Made by a program: the position numbers and the translations under genes. The notes below the pieces were generated by a model. The model ran no database searches and had not been told where the DNA came from. It saw only the letters and a program-made list of their open reading frames with translations. A DNA stretch of 64,000 nt from NCBI RefSeq assembly GCF_046630445.1, contig NC_092340.1, positions 35,114,001 through 35,178,000 of the forward strand, read 5' to 3'. Source of the DNA: Rutidosis leptorrhynchoides. Its lineage: Eukaryota > Streptophyta > Magnoliopsida > Asterales > Asteraceae. Below, one piece after another: positions 56,275 through 64,000 of the stretch (its first letter is position 1; the number at the start of each line of letters is the position of its first letter).

Positions 56275-56493
56275 CTTATTTATACACAAGTTTACATGTC
56301 TAACAAAGGCAAGGAACCTATGATATATTGAAACGAATCATTGATTTAAATAAGGCATCAGTCATGTGTATGTTGTGAAGAAGCAAGACTATAGAGTTTT
56401 ACCACTAAAGAATTCAACTAGAACTTAAATTTAGAGACTCCAAAACTGAACATTCATGAATTCCATAGACCAAATCTAGAAATTACTCATAAA
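56275..56493. other. 3' flank of the C2-domain gene
   Basis: Short AT-rich stretch with no gene; the 3' UTR of the minus-strand gene should lie here. Confidence 0.5.
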
Positions 56494-57200
56494 CTACCAC
56501 CGGTTCTCTTTCCATCCTCCAAATTCTTGCCCATATGTTTCGGTTTCCTCCTGTATCCATGAAAACCCAAATGAAAAAACAAGTGAAACTATTGGAGATG
56601 TCTGTTGTTTTCTGTGTTGATATCTGAATCTGAATAAAGTTTTAAAAAGGTTCGAGATTTAAGTACCCTTGGAGTGAAGGTGATACCAACGCGAATATCT
56701 CCAGAGTAGGTTTCACTACTATTCACAACACTGTACTTTTGAGTACGTATCTCAGCGGTTCCATTTTCCACTCCTAATTCCAGTACTTCTTTCAAGTAGA
56801 TCCTACGTAGACACAGTAAATAGGTAACACCTATGAGTATGTTGTTAGAAAAGATAATTTGTAATTATGTTGGAATAAAATAAATATAATATTGGAAAAG
56901 TTCTTTTATGTCCTGCAACCCTTTCCAAACAGACGACCATTTGGCCACCTCCAACAAGATGAACATGTATATTACTCTATAACTACTACCTAGCTATTCA
57001 TTTGTGAGATCAACATTCAAAATTTGGTCAAAGTAAAATCTTACGTTGTTTGACCAATGTAGTCATCAGCTGAGAAGGTGTCATGGTCCATGATCTTGAG
57101 AACAAGTTTAGGCTGTTCATCTGCTCCAGGAAACTCTACCCTGAAGCTGAATTTTTCGTTCCACTTTGGGTTGCTACCTTGTCCTACATCATTCAAAACA

Positions 57201-57284
<84 letters not shown>

Positions 57285-58928
57285 CAAATAATCATGTATT
57301 AGCACAAAAAATTGCATCTTGCCATGGCCAATTCAAAGTCAAACTAATACTCAGTATATTATATGTATGTCAATGTTTGGAATCAACATTTCAATTCATG
57401 TATGTACACTCTCTTATTTAAATGGTAGCATATAATATTACCAAAGAATCTTTAGTGCTCTTATTTTAAATGGTAACATAATTTTGATAATTTATTTCAG
57501 TCAGTTGAGATCAAATTAATCTTACCTTTGGCAACAGTGCTCTTGTGCTCTTGACTCTTGTATTTGATCAGCACATATGGATCTATGTTGTCTACACCAC
57601 AAGGAATACAAGAAAATAAATCAATTATAAAGTATATACATAACATAATAATTCCTTAATAATTCTGAAAGAGGAATGGATGGAACATAATATAATACAG
57701 TATAACACAATAAAGTTATCATGATAAGTATAAAGGGTGTACAGACATAATCAGCTAGTCATGCAACCTGAGGTCCAGAGCAGATTAAATCAATACACAT
57801 GATAAACAACTATACAATCTATGGTAAAATGTTTGTCATAATATGGGTCACCAAATGCTAACTATAGCCTGTCATATTTAACTTAATTCAATATTAATAG
57901 TTCAAAGTTATCATACATAAACATTCATATCAAAATCAAATAAAGAAAGTTGGTATCACAAAGGAAATTAACTTTTTGTAGTTTATAATAAAAGTAAACT
58001 GAGTTTAAAATTGTAAATATATTAGGCCTAATTATTTTAACATTTATTGTTGATAACAAATTTAGATAGGCAGATATGGTTTAAACCAAGAACTAAATGA
58101 ACTCCAAACATAGTAGTAGACTAGTCGTAATATACTGTATAATATAGTATTCTTAATGACAGAAATTTATAATCTAAAATAAAATAATGAAACAAAGAAG
58201 GTGAAAAGTATGACAAATGTAAACAGTATACAGGTCAATCACCACATGCTTAATACGGAGTATATTTTTAGAAAGGTTTCATTACAACTTATGATCCCCA
58301 GCTATGGATTACTCAAATGCCATTAGATCAAACAAACTCTGAACCTTAGTCCTCAAATCAGCTACCAAGGCGTTTGACAATGTAGCCAATTTATAAAAAT
58401 AATAATTATTCCCAACTAACAAATTGTATTTAACACTTTTATTACAGAATATACTTATACTTATTATATTGTTAGGTGAGGCTCACACGATGAACAATTG
58501 AACATTCAATGGTTAATTAGCTACAACCAAAGCAATAAATACTAATCCGTACCATGTAATTTTATTTATTATTGTTATATTCTTTTCTAAATAAAATGAT
58601 GTCGTTTTGAGACTATTAGCCAACCGATCACATAAAAAAAAGGTGGAGTTTACATTTGTGACCGGCCAACACCGGCCACGTCAACCACCTATATTCACGG
58701 TCAACATGAAGGAACACGAAATTTCAGCCAAAAATTACGCTAAAATCATAATAAAACGATTTAAAAAGCTTGAACTACAGATAAACTGAACGATATCGGT
58801 CGATTAAACAGATTTTGAGGAAAAAACTGAACGAGAAGTGAAATTTGGGTAGAATACGTACTGAGGAAATCGGATTTGGTGAGACCGTGAGCATCCACCA
58901 GATTCACCTCCATTATTCCGATCGTCAT
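56494..58928 (-). CDS. Single C2-domain protein (elicitor-responsive protein 3-like), five exons, 154 aa
   Basis: Small calcium/phospholipid-binding C2 protein of the plant ERG3/16-kDa phloem protein type. Exons on the minus strand: 58928-58862, 57591-57526, 57183-57045, 56802-56667 and 56550-56494, phases consistent, 154 residues. The start is ATG 58928 (MTIGIMEV); the open frame extends a little further without an ATG. The C2 domain fills about residues 5-110: loop 1 has DFLNNIDPY, the central WNE motif (NPKWNEKF) follows, and loop 3 has MDHDTFSADDYIG with acidic residues suited to calcium. The tail FTP...GGWKEN is typical of the family. Known members are induced by fungal elicitors and move to membranes. 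Intron 3 contains a (TA)n run at about 57203-57275. Intron 1 is about 1.3 kb. Confidence 0.93.
57203..57275. repeat. (TA)n microsatellite in an intron of the C2 gene
   Basis: About 35 TA units just after the exon 3 acceptor side; likely polymorphic. Confidence 0.95.
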
Positions 58929-59180
58929 TTCACTATCTTCAATTTCAAACACGAACAGAAAATTAATAAATTAAAAATGACGTATTTAATTAGAAATGAT
59001 GAAATTGAGAAAATCACACGCAGACGGCATTTTACATGAACTTACTAAATATGAGTAATAAAGAAAATGAGGACGTCATGACTTACAATATTTACTTTTC
59101 TACCCCTGTATTTTGTAATCATTGGCAGTTTAAGTACTTTTAGTTTCTTTAATGTTAAAATATAAAACTGAAAATTCCAC

Positions 59181-59221
59181 AAAGGATGTGACTTTGACTA
59201 AGTCAAAGTCATCCTTTGACT
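59181..59221 (-). promoter_or_regulatory. W-box palindrome upstream of the C2 gene
   Basis: Arms AAAGGATG(TG)ACTTTGACT and AGTCAAAGTCATCCTTT form a 17-bp inverted repeat with a 2-base bulge. It holds three TTGACT W-boxes (59194-59199 plus, 59201-59206 minus, 59216-59221 plus), about 255-295 bp upstream of the C2 start codon. TTGACT is the WRKY target core. Confidence 0.6.
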
Positions 59222-59402
59222 CTTTTAATATCATCCGAGATTAACATCATCATGGTTTTATACATTGTAGTGTAGTATCAGCAATGGGTAAATGAATAAA
59301 ATTTTCAATAGAGTAGTTAAAAGCACAAGAGCACCATTGCCACAACCATTATCACATTATGTGAGTCGTGTATGTCCCATATTATGCTTAGATCAGGGTC
59401 TT

Positions 59403-59570
59403 CTTACATTGTTTGTCCTATTTCTTCATCAGTATGAGAGGGTGTCATGATCCATAATCTTTAGAACAAGCTTTGGCTGTTTGTCAGCACCTGGATACTC
59501 TACCATGAATGTGAACTTTTCGTTCCATTTAAAATTTACTTCCTAGCCCTAGTGTCTTGCATCATTTAAG
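59403..59570 (-). pseudogene. Decayed copy of C2-gene exon 3
   Basis: About 75% similar by eye to 57041-57190, including flanking splice regions (GTGTCATGATCCATAATCTT, TTTTTCGTTCCA-like). It carries base changes that spoil the C2 loops and an altered acceptor side. It is part of a partial upstream duplicate of the C2 gene. Confidence 0.8.
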
Positions 59571-59800
59571 GCTGCAAGCATAAAGATGTTGGTTCACATA
59601 CTCACATATATTTTGGGATACCATTTACATTTTTTATATCTCAATTAAGTCCGTATTATATACTCTACTCGTCTCAAAATAATTGTTTAAATTTTCAATT
59701 TTATTTGTCCCAAAATAAGTCTCTAGGGAGTAATAATCGACTGTGACAAAGAAACATTAGAGATGGGTTATAACATATAGTCAGTTTATCTTGCGATGAG

Positions 59801-60955
59801 ATGAAGTATATAAACTTAAACAATAGAAAGATTCATTGGGTCAAGTGGGATGACATTTTGAAAGAAAAAGATAAGGGCGGTCTTGGTGTGATTAGCATGG
59901 AATCTCTCAACAATTCTCTTCTTTATAAATGGAGGTGGCGTTATGTCCATAACAAGAACCAAATTTGGGTCAAAATTATTCAAGCTATTCATGGTGTTCA
60001 ACCGGATGGCCTTTATCCTTGCATCACGCGTGCTCCTGCTACTTGTTGGGGCAAAATTAACAGTTGTCTTTTATCTTTGCACTCTTTGCAGGTTATTCAC
60101 CCTTCAATCTTGTCCATTCATGTTGGAAATGGTCTTCATACTAGATTCTGGATGGATAGATGGTGTCATGATTCCACTCTTGGTGCTCTTTTCCCACGTC
60201 TTTTCTACCTTGACGTGAATAGGGAATGCTTGGTTTCTGATAGATGGCAGAACCTTAATTGGGTTTGGCAATGGCGAAGAGGTGTTCGTGGTGGGGCAGA
60301 AGCTGATCAACTCACTTCTCTTTGCAACTTATTGGAGAATGTTTCATGTACGGATAAGGTGGACAAGTGGGTTTGGTCTCTTACTTCTGATAATGTGTTT
60401 TCGGTTAGCTCTCTTCGGCATATTTTAGATAGCTCTATGGACGTCTCCCGACACACGTACTGGAATAAAGTGATCCCTTCTAAAGTCCTTATTTTTTATT
60501 GGCGCCTTTTGCTTAATAGATTGCCCCATAAGAAGAATTTGCAGGCCCGAAATGTGTATTGTTCTACTTTCTCGTGCTCTGATTGCGGATTTTTCTTGGA
60601 GGATTCGAACCATATTTTCTTTCATTGTCAGTCTGCTTCTCAAGTGTGGAGTTTTGTTGCTTCATGGACCGGTATTTCCCTGCCTAGGTGGTCAAATGGG
60701 TTGGAGCTTCGGAATTGGCTAGCTTCGGCCTCCCCAGACCCAAAAGTTACGCTTGTTTTACACTGCATCTGCATCACATCTCTCTGGTCTATTTGGAGGC
60801 TCAGGAACGATATTGTCTTCAGCTCCGGTTTGTTCAAGAAGAGCCATCTTTTAGACTACATTGTTGTTAATGCTTTTGATTGGTTATCCTCTAGATCTAA
60901 GTTATTTAAGATCGATTGGAATGTTTGGCTTCAATTTCCTTTGAACATTTTGTAA
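59801..60955 (+). CDS. Open C-terminal part of L1 ORF2, starting from an ATG in the target duplication
   Basis: 384 residues without interruption. The part coded by the LINE begins after residue 5 (LNNRKIHWVKWDDI) and matches the region after the reverse transcriptase of plant L1 elements, including GNGLHTRFWMDRW, and zf-RVT residues (PSKVLIFYWRLLLNRLPHKKNL, CSDCGFFLEDSNHIFFHC). No reverse transcriptase motif remains, so it is not functional as a LINE. The first codons, including the ATG at 59801, are host DNA of the target-site duplication. Confidence 0.85.
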   Translation: MKYINLNNRKIHWVKWDDILKEKDKGGLGVISMESLNNSLLYKWRWRYVHNKNQIWVKIIQAIHGVQPDGLYPCITRAPATCWGKINSCLLSLHSLQVIHPSILSIHVGNGLHTRFWMDRWCHDSTLGALFPRLFYLDVNRECLVSDRWQNLNWVWQWRRGVRGGAEADQLTSLCNLLENVSCTDKVDKWVWSLTSDNVFSVSSLRHILDSSMDVSRHTYWNKVIPSKVLIFYWRLLLNRLPHKKNLQARNVYCSTFSCSDCGFFLEDSNHIFFHCQSASQVWSFVASWTGISLPRWSNGLELRNWLASASPDPKVTLVLHCICITSLWSIWRLRNDIVFSSGLFKKSHLLDYIVVNAFDWLSSRSKLFKIDWNVWLQFPLNIL

Positions 60956-61009
60956 TTTTTTCCTAGCTTCTTGCTAGCTTAATTTAATTCTGCCGTTCTA
61001 AAAAAAAAA
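59817..61009 (+). mobile_element. 5'-truncated L1-type LINE
   Basis: A 17-bp target duplication GATGAAGTATATAAACT (59800-59816 and 61010-61026) flanks it, with a poly(A) tail at 61000-61009. The retained part is the 3' third of ORF2 and a 3' UTR. The open frame and exact duplication suggest a recent insertion. It sits in the intron position of the decayed C2 copy. Confidence 0.92.
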
Positions 61010-61283
61010 GATGAAGTATATAAACTAAATGATTAAACGAATACAGATAAGTTTTTTTATGTTAATGCTAACCGGGGAAGGAGAATTATATACAGAGTAG
61101 TTAATAAGGTTTGAATCTAAGACTTTTCGTGAAGATATCAGAACCTCAAATACTCGTTTGCCTTGCGATAGTTTATATAAACTAAATGAAGGCACCTAGT
61201 TATTCTGGTTATTGCATACTATTTTTTAAATGATCACATATGACAATGTACAAAATTGTTGTATATTTATTTGTTCATTGACT

Positions 61284-61352
61284 TTACCTTTTGCAATGGT
61301 GTTATTGTGCTCTTGACTCCTGTATTGGATTAACACACATGGATCTATTTTG
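61284..61352 (-). pseudogene. Decayed copy of C2-gene exon 2
   Basis: Similar to 57526-57600 (CTTTACCTTTTGCAATGGTG, ATTGTGCTCTTGACTCCTGT, ACATGGATCTATTTTGTG). Same orientation and order as the exon-3 copy at 59403-59570, separated by the LINE. Confidence 0.78.
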
Positions 61353-61764
61353 TGTGCGCAAGAACGAATAAAGAGCATTAAGTTATTTGGTGTTCAATAT
61401 CCATATTGCACCTTAGTGTTCTTAATGGGTATTATTCGGTGCCAGTGGCCTCTTAGCTTTATGGGCGATATCAGATGATTGGTATCTCACCCCACATAAG
61501 TGTCAAGGATGGAGCTGCAACAGGAGAGACTACTAACCCCTGCTCTTGTTTGTAACCGTCTTTTACGAGTCTGGAAAGCCTTACTCTTTAAAATAGAATG
61601 GAGAAGGGCGGACAACACAAGATTTTGAGTCTCGCGTGTCTACCATTTCACCACCAACGCATCTTAAAGTGAATCATATTCCATGAATATGATATGAAAT
61701 AAAAGTGGAATGTTGGAGTATATCTATCGATCATGTCATATATGCGCGAATTGGATGTCCAATT

Positions 61765-61850
61765 GATTACTTATTACCTTGGTACTCACGTAGAAGCAGA
61801 TGCCAACAACTGCAGGTTTTCATCACCCATTTTTGGCGATAATCAGAGAT
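61765..61850 (-). pseudogene. F-box gene fragment
   Basis: On the minus strand it reads like WVMRNYNCWQMLPHDYQGNK of the F-box gene at 62743-63810 (fragment: WVMKTCSCWHLL then REYQGNK), then a stop. A short decayed copy of the F-box-associated domain of that gene. Confidence 0.7.
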
Positions 61851-62344
61851 GGTCATAGATTTTATAATATCTGAGGCGAGCCGACTTAAAAATGCTCTTA
61901 TAAACAAAAAACCCATTCTCTTACGGGTTTGGAACAAATCAAGTTAGGCCTAGATGGCACATTCCAACGACCAATTTCTATTCAATAAATGAATAGTATA
62001 TTTTACAAATACGAGGAAATAAAATCCTAAATATAAGACGTTCACAAAAAAAAAAAAAAAAAAAAAAATAGAAAATTCCTCTTACGGGTTTGATTTCGAA
62101 CCATATATAAACGTTAATAACAGAGTCTCACATTAAAAAGGAAAAAAAAAAATAGTAGATAAAAAATCTTATAAAACCATCATATACAAGTTATTGAAAT
62201 CTATTAAGCTGCAACTTATTGAAATCCATGCAAGAATTTGGTATCATTTTGAATACATGATAAATAGTATCCAAAGTAGCACTAGTCCCTGGAGCTAGTA
62301 GGAGAATGTCCCTTAATTAAATGAAAATACAAAACAGAATATCA

Positions 62345-62399
<55 letters not shown>

Positions 62400-62742
62400 A
62401 CGTAAGTAGTACAACAAAGCAAAATTTAAAATAAAATAAAAAAACAAAAAAAAAACATGTGTGCGACTAACAATTTATAAACTTCTTCTGTTAGTAAACA
62501 GTTAGAAGAAAACTGGCACCCAAATAAATTAAAGGCACATCCTTTGGAACACGATTGATCAGCAATAAATATAAGCAATCAATCATTATCATAAAGATAC
62601 ATACATATATACATATTACATATCCACATTTAATTTAATATGTAATGTAATGTAATAATATTATGTATTATGTATTATGTAATGTAATAATAAGAAAGCA
62701 TAACATTTGTCCATACCATCATGTATCTATAGAAAGAAGCAT
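61851..62742. other. Intergenic DNA with poly(A) and (TA)n runs
   Basis: No gene seen. A run of about 23 A at 62047-62069 and a TA microsatellite at 62345-62397. The rightmost part contains the 3' UTR of the F-box gene. Confidence 0.6.
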
Positions 62743-63810
62743 TCATAATGATAAGAATATCCTCTTTTTATTCTTTTTCTCTGGTTTCTCAAAACTAGAA
62801 TCCAATTCCCTCTTGTTGTTGTTGTTGTTGTTGCTTGGTTTCATGAAGAGATAGGGAGATACAAGTGACTTGACATATATTGGGGCAGGAATATTAAACC
62901 AATCCTGCGAAGACAGATCTACATTTCCTTTATCATCATCACATAAACGCCAAGTGTTGTTTGGAAGGCGATCGAGCTTGTACGCAATAGTGGCAGCAGG
63001 AGCAGCATACTTATTACCTTGGTAATCATGTGGAAGCATTTGCCAACAATTATAGTTTCTCATCACCCATGCGTGGCAGTCATCACTAACCAAATCATAT
63101 GGTCGAATTATGCATAGACATCCTTCAAACACTCCTAGTATGTTTTCATGCTCATCACCACATACATATTTCGCATCACATGGTTGGGGGACTTCTTTGA
63201 ATTTGTCTAGAGATAAATCGTAAGAAAGAATAACAGTTTTGTTCTTCTTCATATCATTCACAAACCAATGAAGCGCCCCATCGTATAAAACACCGGCAAG
63301 AAAACGATGATGAGCATTATAAGTTAAATAGTCATCACATTCTCCGACGGTGTATTTCCATTTATTCGACTTTAAAGATAACACTTGAAAACCCATATGA
63401 TGATTGGATTTATCACTACCAAAAACAACCTTGTAATCATCCGTGGTAGAATCATAACCAAAACCCCATACGACTCTATTGTTGAACTTGTAAGGAAGAA
63501 GCATTGGCAGTTCTCTAACCTCCCGAGTGGAAGGATTAGTTACTAAAAATCTATCTCTTTTTTTAAAAAAAGAGATGCAAACAAGGCCGTTACATGAACC
63601 AACCATGTTATTAGTGCTATAAAAGAATTTATAATGTAATTGAATTCTTAAATCTCCATGCTCACGATTCCTATTAATACTATGTTTTAGATGAACTTTA
63701 TTAACAAAATAACTAGTTGATAAATAATTATACCATGACTTACAAACACTCTTGCATCGGAGAACATCTTCTACATCCAACCTTGCAAGTATCTCACCCA
63801 CCACATCCAT
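62743..63810 (-). CDS. F-box protein with F-box-associated (FBA) domain, 355 aa, CPR1-like group
   Basis: Substrate-recruiting subunit of an SCF ubiquitin ligase. Single exon from ATG 63810. The F-box is at residues about 1-40 (VVGEILARLDVEDVLRCKSVCKSWYNYL). It begins almost at the first residue, so the usual short leader is missing; a slightly longer product from an upstream exon cannot be excluded. The FBA type-1 region spans about 70-290, with GSCNGLVCI, LVTNPSTREVRELP and WGFGYDSTTDDYKVV. The C-terminus is Asn- then Lys-rich (NNNNNNKREL, KKNKKRIFLSL), which may act as a nuclear signal. The reading frame is intact. Substrate unknown. Confidence 0.9.
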   Translation of the reverse strand: MDVVGEILARLDVEDVLRCKSVCKSWYNYLSTSYFVNKVHLKHSINRNREHGDLRIQLHYKFFYSTNNMVGSCNGLVCISFFKKRDRFLVTNPSTREVRELPMLLPYKFNNRVVWGFGYDSTTDDYKVVFGSDKSNHHMGFQVLSLKSNKWKYTVGECDDYLTYNAHHRFLAGVLYDGALHWFVNDMKKNKTVILSYDLSLDKFKEVPQPCDAKYVCGDEHENILGVFEGCLCIIRPYDLVSDDCHAWVMRNYNCWQMLPHDYQGNKYAAPAATIAYKLDRLPNNTWRLCDDDKGNVDLSSQDWFNIPAPIYVKSLVSPYLFMKPSNNNNNNKRELDSSFEKPEKKNKKRIFLSL

Positions 63811-64000
63811 TACAGCAAGATACGAGGCGGAATGTGGAATAGCGAGATAAATATATCGATGAAGTTGTCCAATTTTAGATTTTTTAGGGTTTACGACAGG
63901 GTTCTAAGATTTTAGATTTTAGGGTTTTCTAGGGTTTAATTTGGGGATTCTTGTAATTTCGGAATTCAGCTTCGGCGATATTTTAACGAACCAATGTTTA
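63811..64000 (-). promoter_or_regulatory. Upstream region of the F-box gene with AAACCCTA (telo-box) repeats
   Basis: On the minus strand AAACCCTA and AAACCCTG-like words occur about four times at 63885-63945. Telo-box motifs are common in plant 5' UTRs and promoters of growth-related genes. Which strand or gene they serve is not certain. Confidence 0.5.

Noticed and set aside
57041-57421. Frames on both strands through the (TA)n run next to the C2 gene
   Set aside because: Partly real exon 3 of the C2 gene; the rest is microsatellite translation.
1-64000. CRISPR arrays, bacterial operons or organellar DNA
   Set aside because: No array of spaced identical repeats, no operon-like gene spacing and no organellar gene. 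Spliced plant genes and LTR elements show nuclear DNA.

Overview
The window looks like nuclear DNA of a flowering plant. It holds spliced plant genes (an alpha-expansin, an XS/XH-domain RNA-directed DNA methylation factor, a single-C2-domain protein and an F-box protein), AT-rich gene-poor DNA and dense transposons. A composite-family (Asteraceae) genome is my inference from the style of the LTR retrotransposons; the sequence does not prove it.

Layout. From 1 to about 27.5 kb there is a nest of three Ty3 (chromovirus-like) LTR retrotransposons. The outer one, C (minus), leaves its 5' LTR at 25030-27492 and internal pieces at 1-361, 13428-13939 and 23424-25029. Element B (minus, 13940-23423, TSD CAGAG) and element A (plus, 367-13422, TSD ACTAT) both sit inside C. 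Element A carries two extra intact reading frames between its 5' LTR and gag: an acidic 198-residue protein and a 227-residue F-box protein. From 27.5 to 34.4 kb there are small DNA transposons (Harbinger, hAT and Stowaway types, each with visible target-site duplications), a SINE nested in a hAT-like element, and a three-exon alpha-expansin gene (32104-33374).

From 35.1 to 42.9 kb there is an FDM/IDN2-type gene (six exons, minus). About 640 bp upstream of its start codon lies an apparently complete Mutator-like transposon (38145-42908) with 221-bp terminal repeats that look identical, a 9-bp TSD, a four-exon transposase reading open to 1045 residues, and a second, convergent gene for a small GRF-zinc-finger membrane protein. 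At 43.2-43.8 kb is a gene for a secreted protein made of eight 20-residue repeats that I cannot assign to a known family.

From 44.3 to 54.1 kb lie a young gag-only LTR element, a SINE, an L1 tail, a Harbinger derivative and a 4.1-kb solo LTR. From 54.1 kb to the end lie LINE and SINE copies, a five-exon C2-domain gene with a W-box palindrome upstream, a decayed partial copy of that gene split by a 5'-truncated L1, an F-box fragment and an intact F-box gene (62743-63810).

Exon boundaries were worked out by hand from splice-site phase and family conservation. LTR ages are eye estimates. No database search was possible.
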